64,000 bases of DNA from an uncultured Monoglobus sp. (lineage in GTDB: Bacteria; Bacillota; Clostridia; Monoglobales; Monoglobaceae), in assembly GCA_947585115.1 (NCBI GenBank), contig CANPWW010000003.1:1-64000 (forward strand). Reading direction: 5' to 3'. Both the position numbers and the translations under genes were made by a program. The notes under the pieces are model-generated. The model saw nothing but the letters and a program-made list of their open reading frames with translations, was not told the DNA's origin and did no database searches. Shown piece after piece: positions 33,992 to 43,037 of the stretch (its first letter is position 1; each line of letters opens with the position of its first letter).

Positions 33992-34184
33992 ATATATTAT
34001 CGCTCCTTTATTCTGAATTTAATAAACAAATTTGGCTTTAAAACAAAATCTGTAACAATATTATCTGTAAACCGCGGTATTAATATACTCCGATGATCGG
34101 TGGAATAATTTTGAAATATTTAAATTGTCTTTACAAATTTTTTGTAAAAAATCGGAAGGTTATGTAATTTTTGAAAATAACATA

Positions 34185-34213
34185 TTGATATTTTATTATT
34201 GATATGGTAAAAT
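34185..34213 (+). promoter_or_regulatory. Promoter of trkA-trkH
   Basis: TTGATA and TAAAAT with a 17-base spacer, 72 bases before the trkA ATG. Confidence 0.65.
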
Positions 34214-34284
34214 AAAAATGTTAGGCAATTAATGCTGTGATATTATTGAATTTTTTGGATATATCGCTATATGGAGGAGTGTTT

Positions 34285-35688
34285 ATGTCTATACTCAAAA
34301 AATTTAGGCCCAACAAGGGAAAGACCTTGAAGATCATAATCGTCGGCACCGGAAAGGTGGGCTCGACTCTTGCCGGAAAGCTGGCGGAGGAAGGCTGCGA
34401 TGTTACGATCGTGGACAAAAACCGCGAGGTTGTGGATAAGCTCGCCGAGGCCTATGACATTATGGGGGTGGTGGGCAACGGTTCAAGCTACGGCACGCTG
34501 ATCGAGGCGGGCGTTGAGAGCGCCGATCTGACCATCGCGGTCACCGACAGCGACGAGCTGAATCTGCTGTGCTGCACTCTCGCGAAAAAGGTGGGCGACT
34601 GCACCGCGGTCGCCAGAGTGCGCGACCCTGACTACAGCGACGAGCTGGACTACCTCAGAGACAAGCTGGGAATTTCTATCATAATCAATCCCGAGCTTGA
34701 GGCAGCCAAGGAGATCGCGAGAATACTGCATTTCCCGCTGGCTATTTCGGTCAACTCGTTCGCCAAGGGAGCCGCGGAGCTTATAAAGTTCAAGATTCCG
34801 CCGAACAATTTTCTCGACGGCATGAGGCTTTCGAGCTTTCAGAACAACAGCTCGTTCAATGTTCTGATCTGCATCGTGGAAAGGGGCGACCTGGTATATA
34901 TCCCCAACGGAACCTTTGAGCTGCGCTCGGGCGATATAATATCGTTTATCGCCACGCCGCACGATTCGTTTGAGTTTTTCAAGCGCATAAATATCGAGAC
35001 CAGAAGCGTCGGCTCGGCTATGATAATCGGCGGCGGAAAGACCTCATTCTATCTGGCGCGGCAGCTTGTGCGCACAGGTATGGACGTCAAGATCATTGAG
35101 ATAAATCCCGCGCGCTGCGAGGAGCTCAGCAACCTTCTGCCCGACGATGTTGTTATCGTGAACGGCAACGGAACCGACGAGACGCTGCTCAATCAGGAGG
35201 ATATCACCCACGTCGGCGCGCTTATCCCGCTCACGGGAATTGACGAGGAAAACGTGCTGCTCTCGCTCTACGGAATGAAAGTGGCGCCGGGGATCAAGGC
35301 GATCACCAAGGTCAATCACATAAACTTTTCCAGCGTTATCAACGAGCTGGAGCTTGGCAGCGTGGTATACCCGAGGCGGATGACCGCCGAGACGATCATA
35401 AAATACGTCCGTGCCAGACGGAACACGATCGGCAGCGATATAGTGACGCTTTATCACTTGTCAAACGACAGGGTAGAGGCGATCGAGTTCAACGTCCACG
35501 GCGAGCTCAAGCATACCGACAAGCCGCTCAAGGAATTAAAGCTCAAGGACAATCTGCTGATCGCGTGCATTTACAGAGACGGCAGGGCGTTTATTCCCGG
35601 CGGCGACGACATGCTCATGGCGGGCGACTCGGTGACGATCGTCACGACCCACAAGGGACTCAGCAGCATAGAAGAGATCTTTGATTGA
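34285..35688 (+). CDS. trkA: Trk-type potassium uptake regulator TrkA
   Basis: TrkA is the cytoplasmic nucleotide-binding gating subunit for the K+ channel TrkH. The 467-residue product has two RCK units: the first with IIIVGTGKVGSTLAGKLAEEG near residue 12-32 and the second with AMIIGGGKTSFYLARQLVRTG near residue 233. Each is followed by a TrkA-C domain. This duplicated layout is normal for TrkA and differs from the single-unit KtrA. GGAGGAGTGTTT fixes the ATG at 34285 rather than 34237. trkH follows after 52 bases that hold a dispersed repeat. Confidence 0.95.
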   Translation: MSILKKFRPNKGKTLKIIIVGTGKVGSTLAGKLAEEGCDVTIVDKNREVVDKLAEAYDIMGVVGNGSSYGTLIEAGVESADLTIAVTDSDELNLLCCTLAKKVGDCTAVARVRDPDYSDELDYLRDKLGISIIINPELEAAKEIARILHFPLAISVNSFAKGAAELIKFKIPPNNFLDGMRLSSFQNNSSFNVLICIVERGDLVYIPNGTFELRSGDIISFIATPHDSFEFFKRINIETRSVGSAMIIGGGKTSFYLARQLVRTGMDVKIIEINPARCEELSNLLPDDVVIVNGNGTDETLLNQEDITHVGALIPLTGIDEENVLLSLYGMKVAPGIKAITKVNHINFSSVINELELGSVVYPRRMTAETIIKYVRARRNTIGSDIVTLYHLSNDRVEAIEFNVHGELKHTDKPLKELKLKDNLLIACIYRDGRAFIPGGDDMLMAGDSVTIVTTHKGLSSIEEIFD

Positions 35689-35690
35689 TT

Positions 35691-35727
35691 TCTAATCACT
35701 ATTCACTAATCCCTAATCACTACGTTG
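35691..35727 (+). repeat. GATTAGCGAATAG-type repeat in the trkA-trkH gap
   Basis: Inverted partner of 4334..4377, sharing TCTAATCACTATTC and CTAATCACTACGTTG. It sits between the trkA stop and the trkH ribosome binding site. Confidence 0.75.
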
Positions 35728-35740
35728 GGAGGTCATAGCT

Positions 35741-37216
35741 TTGAATTTTAAGGCTGTTAGTTATATACTCGGCTGGATACTGAACATCGAGGGCGCGCTG
35801 CTGCTCCTGCCGTTTCTGGTGGGAATAATATACGGCGAGCCGCAGGCCTATTCGTTTTTGATAATGGCGGCCGTGTGCCTCGCCTGCGGCGGTATTTCGA
35901 TATTCAAAAAGCCCAAGAATTTGACATTTTATACCCGCGAAGGTTTTGCCGTAACGGCTCTCACATGGATCGTGATGAGTCTTTTCGGCTGCATGCCGTT
36001 TGTGATAAACGGCGATATACCCAATTTCACCGACGCGTTTTTTGAGACTGTGTCGGGCTTTACCACCACGGGAGCCAGCATACTTAACGACGTTGAGGCG
36101 CTGTCCCACGCGTCGCTCTTCTGGCGCAGCTTCACCCATTGGATAGGCGGCATGGGCGTTCTGGTGTTCCTGCTGGCGCTGATCCCGATGACGGGCGGCT
36201 CGCCCATGAACATCATGAAGGCCGAAAGCCCGGGCCCCACCGTCAGCAAGCTGCTGCCCAAGGTGCGAGAGACCGCGGTGGTGCTTTACGCGATATACAT
36301 AACGCTGACCGTGGCGGAGTTTTTGTTTTTGATATTGGGCCGCATGCCCGTGTTTGACGCGGTCACAACCGCCGTGGGCACCGCGGGAACCGGAGGCTTC
36401 GGCATAAAGGGAGACAGCATGGCGAGCTATTCGCCCTATATCCAATGGGTAGTCGGCGTGTTCATGATGCTGTTCGGCGTCAACTTCGCGGTGTACTTTT
36501 TGCTGTACAGAAGGAAGTTCCGCGCCGCCGCCTCCCACGAGGAAGCCAGATATTACATAATCATAATCCTGCTGGCGGTGGCCCTGATCACGGGCTCGCT
36601 TTATATCACGGGCTCGATGCCCGAGATGGGCTTCGCCGACAAGGTGCGTCACGTGTTCTTCCAGGTGGCGTCTATCATAACCACCACCGGATTTTCAACG
36701 ATCGACTACGAGGCGTTATGGCCGCAGTTCGCGGTGATGATACTGCTTGGCCTGATGTTTATGGGCGCCTGCGCGGGCAGCACGGGCGGCGGAATCAAAG
36801 TATCAAGGATCGTGACCCTGCACCGCACCGTCAAAAAAGAGATAACCCTGTTTTTCCATCCCAAGCGCGTCATGAATGTCAGGAGCGAGGGCAAGACCGT
36901 CCCGAACGAGACAATACGCTCGATAAACGTGTTTATCTGCGCGTATATCTTTGTGTATGTGGCATCGGTGCTGTTGATATCGTTTGACGGCTACGACTTT
37001 ACGACGAACTTTTCGGCGATAGCGGCCACCATAAACAACATCGGCCCCGGTCTGGGAAAGGCCGGCCCGTCCGAGTGCTTCTCGCTGTTCTCGGGTTTTT
37101 CGAAATACGTCATGGCGTTTGATATGCTGGCGGGCAGGCTTGAGCTTTATCCCATGCTGGTGCTGCTGGCGCCCGAGTTCTGGAAAAGCGTGGTTCCGAT
37201 CCGCAAAAACAGATAA
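35741..37216 (+). CDS. trkH: Trk-type potassium channel subunit TrkH
   Basis: TrkH is the membrane pore subunit of the Trk K+ uptake system regulated by TrkA, encoded just upstream. The 491-residue product has about ten or more membrane helices. Its pore-loop signatures include FETVSGFTTTGAS (near residue 105), GTAGTGGFGIKG, ASIITTTGFSTIDYE and NNIGPGLG, with the selectivity-filter Gly in each. The start is the TTG at 35741, set by GGGAGG ten bases upstream; no ATG start is available nearby. Confidence 0.95.
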   Translation: MNFKAVSYILGWILNIEGALLLLPFLVGIIYGEPQAYSFLIMAAVCLACGGISIFKKPKNLTFYTREGFAVTALTWIVMSLFGCMPFVINGDIPNFTDAFFETVSGFTTTGASILNDVEALSHASLFWRSFTHWIGGMGVLVFLLALIPMTGGSPMNIMKAESPGPTVSKLLPKVRETAVVLYAIYITLTVAEFLFLILGRMPVFDAVTTAVGTAGTGGFGIKGDSMASYSPYIQWVVGVFMMLFGVNFAVYFLLYRRKFRAAASHEEARYYIIIILLAVALITGSLYITGSMPEMGFADKVRHVFFQVASIITTTGFSTIDYEALWPQFAVMILLGLMFMGACAGSTGGGIKVSRIVTLHRTVKKEITLFFHPKRVMNVRSEGKTVPNETIRSINVFICAYIFVYVASVLLISFDGYDFTTNFSAIAATINNIGPGLGKAGPSECFSLFSGFSKYVMAFDMLAGRLELYPMLVLLAPEFWKSVVPIRKNR

Positions 37217-37256
37217 TAATAAATAATTATATATACAAAGAAAGGAGACATGAACA

Positions 37257-38624
37257 ATGTCTGAAATTCCCTACAAAATATATCTGAGCGAGAGCGAGAT
37301 GCCCAAGCAGTGGTACAACCTCCGCGCGGATATGAAAAACAAACCCGCCCCGCTGCTCAATCCCGGCACGCTTCAGCCGATGAAGGCAGAGGAGCTGGAA
37401 GGCGTTTTCTGCGCCGATCTGGTTGCTCAGGAGCTTGACAACGACACAGCGTATTTTGACATTCCCGAGGAGATCCTGAACTTTTACAAGATGTACCGTC
37501 CGTCGCCTTTGGTTCGCGCGTACTGCCTTGAGAAAAAGCTCGGCACCCCCGCGAAGATATATTATAAATTCGAGGGCAACAACACCAGCGGCAGCCACAA
37601 GCTGAACTCGGCGATCGCTCAGGCCTACTATGCCAAAAAGCAGGGTCTCAAGGGGGTTACCACCGAGACGGGCGCGGGCCAATGGGGCACGGCTCTCTCT
37701 ATGGCGTGCGCGTACTTTGACCTCGACTGCAAGGTTTATATGGTAAAGGTTTCGTACGAGCAAAAGCCGTTCCGCCGCGAGGTCATGAGGACATACGGCG
37801 CGTCGGTTACACCCTCGCCCTCAACAGAGACCGAGGTCGGCAGAAAGATACTCGCCGAGCATCCCGGAACCACGGGCAGCCTGGGCTGCGCAATTTCCGA
37901 GGCGGTGGAAAAGGCAGTTTCGACCGACGGTTACAGATATGTTTTGGGCAGCGTTCTGAATCAGGTATTGCTGCACCAGTCGATCATCGGCCTTGAGACC
38001 AAGATAGCGCTTGACAAGGTCGGCGAAAAGGCCGACATCATTATCGGCTGCGCGGGCGGCGGCTCGAATCTGGGCGGCCTTATCTCGCCGTTTATGGGCG
38101 AAAAGCTGCGTGGTGAGAACGACTACAGAGTTATCGCTATCGAACCCTCGTCCTGCCCCAGCTTCACGAGAGGCAAGTTCGCTTATGACTTCTGCGACAC
38201 CGGAATGGTTTGCCCCCTGGCGAAGATGTACACTCTGGGCAGCGGCTTTATTCCCGCGCCAAACCACGCCGGCGGACTGCGCTACCACGGCATGAGCTCG
38301 ATCCTGTCGCAGCTCTATCACGACGGCCTGATGGAAGCCAGATCGTACAAGCAGACCGAGGTATTCGAGGCGGCCGAGATGTTCGCGCGCTGCGAGGGCA
38401 TACTGCCCGCTCCCGAGAGCAGCCACGCCATCAAGGGCGCTATAGACGAGGCCATGAAGTGCAAGGAAAGCGGCGAGGAAAAGACGATCGTGTTCGGCCT
38501 CACCGGTACCGGATATTTCGATATGGTAGCCTACGAGAAGTTCCACGACGGCGAAATGACCGACTATGTTCCCACAGACGAGGAGATCGAGGAATATCTC
38601 AAAAAGCTTCCCAAAACCGAGTAA
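37257..38624 (+). CDS. trpB: Tryptophan synthase beta-like protein, TrpB2 type
   Basis: A 455-residue PLP enzyme of the TrpB2 branch, longer than TrpB1 and often encoded without trpA, as here. PLP lysine in GNNTSGSHKLNSA near residue 116, the glycine loop GAGQWG and phosphate-binding GCAGGGSN near residue 263 are present. Members convert indole and serine to tryptophan, or may act on other substrates; no other trp gene is in the window, so indole salvage is a possible role. AAAGGAG precedes the ATG. A strong terminator follows. Confidence 0.92.
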   Translation: MSEIPYKIYLSESEMPKQWYNLRADMKNKPAPLLNPGTLQPMKAEELEGVFCADLVAQELDNDTAYFDIPEEILNFYKMYRPSPLVRAYCLEKKLGTPAKIYYKFEGNNTSGSHKLNSAIAQAYYAKKQGLKGVTTETGAGQWGTALSMACAYFDLDCKVYMVKVSYEQKPFRREVMRTYGASVTPSPSTETEVGRKILAEHPGTTGSLGCAISEAVEKAVSTDGYRYVLGSVLNQVLLHQSIIGLETKIALDKVGEKADIIIGCAGGGSNLGGLISPFMGEKLRGENDYRVIAIEPSSCPSFTRGKFAYDFCDTGMVCPLAKMYTLGSGFIPAPNHAGGLRYHGMSSILSQLYHDGLMEARSYKQTEVFEAAEMFARCEGILPAPESSHAIKGAIDEAMKCKESGEEKTIVFGLTGTGYFDMVAYEKFHDGEMTDYVPTDEEIEEYLKKLPKTE

Positions 38625-38635
38625 TCTATAAAAAT

Positions 38636-38677
38636 AAAAAAGCCGCCGTCGGCATAGCAGCCGACGGCGGCTTTTTA
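38636..38677. terminator. Strong bidirectional terminator after trpB
   Basis: AGCCGCCGTCGGC / GCCGACGGCGGCT with a six-base loop, T-rich on the plus side and A-rich on the other. It separates convergent genes. Confidence 0.93.
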
Positions 38678-38688
38678 TATTATTTGAT

Positions 38689-39954
38689 CTATTCGGCGGC
38701 TTGCGCTTCGGCCTCTTTTAGGCGGTACTCGTCCATGAGCCGCACGCAGCCGTCAAAATCCGTTTTTTTGTCAAACATCATATTGAAAAGACTTGCCACA
38801 TCGTCGGCGCTGTATCCGTTGATGCGGGTCGCCGCGGTGGAGACGCGCTCTTTTTCGGCGATCGAGGCCGCCGCGTCGGTGACAATTTTTGACTGTATGT
38901 TTGTTGTCTGGCCCTTAAAGCAGTTGACGGTGGATATCCCGTCAAAGGCCTTGTTGTAGTTTTCGGGCGCCGCGCAGAATTCCAGAAATTCAAGGGCGCT
39001 TTTGAGGTTCTCGCTGTTTTTGTTCAACATCATCATATTGAGGTTCCCGCCTTCGTACGTGCCGCCGTCCGTCGTGTTCATAAAAACGGGCATCAGCGCG
39101 AAGTCGTCGGCCGAGTATTTATTGCCCGGCTCAAAGTCGGTGTCGAACCAGGTGTCCCAGATAAAGGTCATGACCGCGTCGCCTGAGCCGATCGAGGGGC
39201 TTATGCCGTCCCAGCCGATCTTGGTGAAGTCGTTTCCGAACCAGCCCTTGTCGGCGGCGTCGGATATCCATTTTACCATATCGCGCACCTCGGATATGTC
39301 CGAGTAGGAGATCTCGTTGTTGTTGAGCTTTTCAAGCAGTTCGGGATTATCGGCAAATATCGGATCAAGTCCGAACTGCGGCATCCACGAGCAGCCGTTC
39401 GCGGGCCAGCAGATCGGCGTGTATCCTATGTCGGCGAGAGCCTGGCACAAAACGTCAAACTCGGCCTGCGTTGAGGCGGGCTTCAGTCCGAGGCTGTCAA
39501 GCAGCGTCTTGTTGTAGTAGCAGCCCGATACCGAGTTTTCCCAAAACGGCAGTCCCAGCAGATTTCCGTCCGCGTCCGTGCAGTATGCCCGCGCGCCGTC
39601 GGTCAGGTCGGACACCCATTTCTCGTCGCTCAGATAATAAAAATTGTCTTTTACGTCAAAGCGGTTCAGGTCGGCGTTGTGGAAGTGCATAAATATATCG
39701 GGAGCCTTTCCGCTCTTGAAATCTTTGGCTGCGGAGGTTTCGTATTCCTCATCCTCATAGGCTATGACTTCGATCTTGTTCCCGGTTTTTTCCTCGTACT
39801 GCCGAAAAATGCTTGTCATATAGCTTTTGTTAAGGTCGCTTTGCTTGCCCATTATCGACAGGGTGACTTTTTCCGAGCCGCCGCCCGCCGCGCATGAGCC
39901 GAGCGTCAGAGCCGCCGCGAGCGCCAATATCAGACTTATTATTTTTTTGCCCAT
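38689..39954 (-). CDS. Extracellular solute-binding lipoprotein (family 1, sugar-type)
   Basis: A 421-residue lipoprotein: signal and lipobox LGSC with Cys near residue 21, then a family 1 solute-binding fold (IFRQYEEKTGNKIEVIAYEDEEYETSAAKDFKSGKAPDIFMHFH; LPFWENSVSGCYYNKTLLDSLGL; WDTWFDTDF). Such proteins deliver sugars to ABC permeases, but no permease or ATPase gene is next to it. It begins one base after the stop of the hybrid kinase, with AAGGAG inside the kinase end. I infer it works with that kinase, possibly as a ligand-presenting sensor subunit. Confidence 0.88.
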   Translation of the reverse strand: MGKKIISLILALAAALTLGSCAAGGGSEKVTLSIMGKQSDLNKSYMTSIFRQYEEKTGNKIEVIAYEDEEYETSAAKDFKSGKAPDIFMHFHNADLNRFDVKDNFYYLSDEKWVSDLTDGARAYCTDADGNLLGLPFWENSVSGCYYNKTLLDSLGLKPASTQAEFDVLCQALADIGYTPICWPANGCSWMPQFGLDPIFADNPELLEKLNNNEISYSDISEVRDMVKWISDAADKGWFGNDFTKIGWDGISPSIGSGDAVMTFIWDTWFDTDFEPGNKYSADDFALMPVFMNTTDGGTYEGGNLNMMMLNKNSENLKSALEFLEFCAAPENYNKAFDGISTVNCFKGQTTNIQSKIVTDAAASIAEKERVSTAATRINGYSADDVASLFNMMFDKKTDFDGCVRLMDEYRLKEAEAQAAE

Positions 39955-39955
39955 A

Positions 39956-42907
39956 TTATTTGTCTCCTTTTTCGTCCGATTGGTTCGGCGCGCTGTTCTT
40001 GTTTGTGAATCTGCCTATCATTTCCCGCGCTGTCGTCATGTTGAGCGGCTTTGAAAGGTGGCCGTTCATGCCCGAGTCAAGCGCGTTTTTCACGTCCTCG
40101 GCAAAGGTGTTGGCGGTCATCGCCACAATGGGAATGTCCGCCGCCTCGGGGTGGCTTGAGGCGCGTATCGCTCTCGTCGCGTCATAGCCGTTCATGTTCG
40201 GCATCTGCACGTCCATCAGGATCATATCAAAATGCCCCGGCTCGGACTTTTCGAACATATCCACAGCCTCGCGTCCGTCGGCCGCGCGCTCGCTTGTGGC
40301 GCCCTCCATACCCAGCATTTCGGTGAGTATCTCGGCGTTGAGGTCGTTGTCCTCGGCGATGAGGAAATGCAGTCCTTCCATAACGTTCGCGTCCGCGACG
40401 TCGGGTTCGGGCTGTTCCGCGTGTTTGATAAACAGCGGCTTGATCGTCTGCCAGAATGTCGAGGCGAAAAACGGTTTCGGCATAAACGCGTTTATGCCCG
40501 CTTCCCGCGCCTCGATCTCTATATCGCTCCAGTCGTACGATGTCAGCACCAGGATCGGGATCTCGTCCCCGACCTGTTCGCGTATCCTGCGCGCGGTCTC
40601 GACGCCGTCCAGACCCGGCATTTTCCAGTCGAGCAGAATAACGTCAAAGTCCTCGCCCTTTCGGTGCGCCTCCAGCGCGGTCTTTACGGCGGACACGCCG
40701 TCCGTTTCATACTCGACCTTCATGCCAGCGTCAAGCATGAGCTCGCGTATATTGAGGCAGACTTCCTCCTCGTCGTCGGTGACGAGTATGCGCGAGACCT
40801 CCTGTTTGATCCAGCTTTCCGTTTCATCTTTTTCGGGATAGGCGAACGACAACTCAACCGTAAATGTGCTGCCCTTGCCGGGTTCGCTCTCGACGTGGAT
40901 AATTCCGCCCATCAGGTCAACGAGATTTTTGGTTATCGCCATTCCCAGGCCGGTGCCCTGTATCTTGTTTGTGACCGAGCTGATCTCTCTGCTGAACGGA
41001 TTGAATATCTGCTCCCTGAACTCCTTGCTCATGCCTATTCCGTTGTCCTTAACGACGAATCTAAGCTTGGCGTATTGCTTGAGCGGGTCGGGTATGTCGC
41101 ACACGAAGAACTCGATTTTCCCGTTATCGGGAGTGTATTTTATCGCGTTTGACAGCAGATTTATCAAAATCTGATTGAGACGCAGCTTGTCGCCGATAAG
41201 CTGTTCGGGCGGCGTGCCCTGCACGTGCATTTTAAAGTCCTGATGCTTCGCTTTCGCCTGGGGCATCAGTATGATATTAAGCTCCTCCAGCAGCTCGGGC
41301 AGGCTGAAACAGTCCACGTTCAAAGAGGTCTTGCCGCTTTCGATCTTGCTCATGTCCAGAACATCGTTGATAAGGCTGAGCAGATGATGGCCCGACGCTG
41401 TGATCTTTCGGGTATATTCCCGAACTTTTTCGGGCTTATCCGCGTCCTTTTCAAGCAGCACCGAAAATCCCACGATCGCGTTCATCGGCGTGCGTATGTC
41501 GTGCGACATGTTGGACAAAAAGTTGCTCTTGGCCTCGTTGGCGCTTCTGGCAGCGGTAAGCGCCTCCTGAAGCTTTTGGTTCATCTGGCGCTCAAGGGTC
41601 CTGTCCGAGAGCACGACTATATATTTCTTTATATTCTGAATGTCCATGTGGTATATGGTCATTCTGTACCAGCGGCGCTCGCCTGTGCCCTGGTGGGTGT
41701 ACTCATACTCGCGGTCACGGCTTTCGTGGAGCGGGATCGCTTCAAACTCGTCGCGCGGGATGACCACCTCGACTCCCGGCGCGCATCTTTCAAGCACCTT
41801 TATGTTTTCTCTCGCCTCTTTCACGGGGATACCCAAAAGCCGCTCGATGTTCGGGCTTATGTAATCCACGCCGAAGTTTTCGGAATCGAGCATTATAAAG
41901 ATATCGTCAACGTTGTTGGAGAGAACGTCAAACATGCGTTCTCTGTATTTTAGCTCGGTCTTGTCCTTGCGCGACTGCTTGCGCGCCCGCAGAATAAGCA
42001 GCACGATAACAGCCGCGAACACGAGCAGGAAGATTATGATAAAGACGTTTATCGTGGTTTTCTGGACCGAGAGGAACCCCGCGCTGATAACGCTCTGGGG
42101 CACCGTGCTGAGCATGATGTAGTTTTGGTAACCGACGGGCTGATACGAAATGCAGTACCGCGTGCCGCCTATTTTGCAGTTGAGCAGGCCCGAAGTTCCG
42201 CTCTGCCAATCGTTTTGTATTTTCTCAAACTCGCTGTCGTCCAGATCGGACGCGGCCTTTAGATATACCAGATAGTTGCCGAACACGTTGCCTCCGGTCT
42301 GAGTGGATAAAAGCACGTTTCCGTCGCTTTGAACAACAAAGCACCTCGCCTTGCCCGAAAACGCGTCGACTTTCAGAGAGCTTGCCATGTCCGCGTTGGT
42401 GTAGCTTATCGCCACCGCGTCATATCCGAAACCGTTGTATTCGCCGTGGGGCGCGGGCACCGCGAAAACGATGACCTCGCGTCCGTCCGCGAGCGTCTCG
42501 CTCGACATGACCGGCTCGCTCAGCGGAGCGGCGCCGCCGAGAGTCATGGCGCTTTTCGCTCCGTCCAAATTTATGCACGACGAGTCCCAGGCGATAAAAT
42601 AAAAGTCCGAAAATCCCCAGTATGTCTGTTCCTTTTTGATAAAATCGGGAACCGCGCCGTTTGACGCGGCGCTGTTTTCGGAGATATAGTCCTCCCAGCT
42701 TTCAAGCAGTCCCCAGTTTTGATCGACAAAAGCGCCGAATGAGCGGTTGACTTGGCTGTATATCTCGGTCAGATGGTCCGTGCTGTCCTCGTATATCCGC
42801 TTGGAAATATAATTAAAATAAAACGCGCCGATGGCGATGACCGCGATGGCGACCAGGCACATCAGCAGCGGCAGCAGTATTTTCCCGAACCGTTTTTTAT
42901 TGTACAT
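39956..42907 (-). CDS. Hybrid sensor histidine kinase with two receiver domains
   Basis: A 983-residue membrane sensor. Order: membrane helix (residues 10-34), extracellular sensing region of about 240 residues resembling a double-Cache domain, membrane helix (286-306), PAS (about 325-440), HisKA with phospho-acceptor His469 in SNMSHDIRTPMNA, HATPase (N-box NLLSNAIKYT, DNGIGM, GTGLGMAI), receiver 1 (Asp760 in ILLDWKMPG) and receiver 2 (Asp899 in ILMDVQMPN). There is no Hpt domain or DNA-binding output, so its phosphoryl partner is elsewhere. AAGGAGAGTAAAA precedes the ATG. It is co-transcribed with the downstream binding lipoprotein. Confidence 0.95.
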   Translation of the reverse strand: MYNKKRFGKILLPLLMCLVAIAVIAIGAFYFNYISKRIYEDSTDHLTEIYSQVNRSFGAFVDQNWGLLESWEDYISENSAASNGAVPDFIKKEQTYWGFSDFYFIAWDSSCINLDGAKSAMTLGGAAPLSEPVMSSETLADGREVIVFAVPAPHGEYNGFGYDAVAISYTNADMASSLKVDAFSGKARCFVVQSDGNVLLSTQTGGNVFGNYLVYLKAASDLDDSEFEKIQNDWQSGTSGLLNCKIGGTRYCISYQPVGYQNYIMLSTVPQSVISAGFLSVQKTTINVFIIIFLLVFAAVIVLLILRARKQSRKDKTELKYRERMFDVLSNNVDDIFIMLDSENFGVDYISPNIERLLGIPVKEARENIKVLERCAPGVEVVIPRDEFEAIPLHESRDREYEYTHQGTGERRWYRMTIYHMDIQNIKKYIVVLSDRTLERQMNQKLQEALTAARSANEAKSNFLSNMSHDIRTPMNAIVGFSVLLEKDADKPEKVREYTRKITASGHHLLSLINDVLDMSKIESGKTSLNVDCFSLPELLEELNIILMPQAKAKHQDFKMHVQGTPPEQLIGDKLRLNQILINLLSNAIKYTPDNGKIEFFVCDIPDPLKQYAKLRFVVKDNGIGMSKEFREQIFNPFSREISSVTNKIQGTGLGMAITKNLVDLMGGIIHVESEPGKGSTFTVELSFAYPEKDETESWIKQEVSRILVTDDEEEVCLNIRELMLDAGMKVEYETDGVSAVKTALEAHRKGEDFDVILLDWKMPGLDGVETARRIREQVGDEIPILVLTSYDWSDIEIEAREAGINAFMPKPFFASTFWQTIKPLFIKHAEQPEPDVADANVMEGLHFLIAEDNDLNAEILTEMLGMEGATSERAADGREAVDMFEKSEPGHFDMILMDVQMPNMNGYDATRAIRASSHPEAADIPIVAMTANTFAEDVKNALDSGMNGHLSKPLNMTTAREMIGRFTNKNSAPNQSDEKGDK

Positions 42908-42999
42908 TTTTACTCTCCTTAAAACAGGGATGTGTTCTTAATAATTACCCATTATAGTATTCTATCATGAGCGTGCGAAAAAGTCAATTAAAATTAAGC

Positions 43000-43031
43000 G
43001 AAAGGCTCCCCGTTTATTCGGGGAGCCCGAT
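43000..43031 (-). terminator. Intrinsic terminator after xylB
   Basis: GGGCTCCCCG / CGGGGAGCC hairpin with a short T-rich tail (TTTCGCTT) on the minus strand. The tail is weak. Confidence 0.7.
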
Positions 43032-43037
43032 ATTTGA

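Noticed and set aside
33992-34140. Sigma-G promoter for spoVT
   Set aside because: Several AT-rich matches exist but none has both boxes at proper spacing, so no site is claimed.
35720-36652. 310-codon minus-strand frame across trkH
   Set aside because: His/Arg-rich shadow frame opposite an unambiguous TrkH.
40232-41152. 306-codon plus-strand frame opposite the hybrid kinase
   Set aside because: Shadow frame; the minus strand has continuous kinase and receiver domains.
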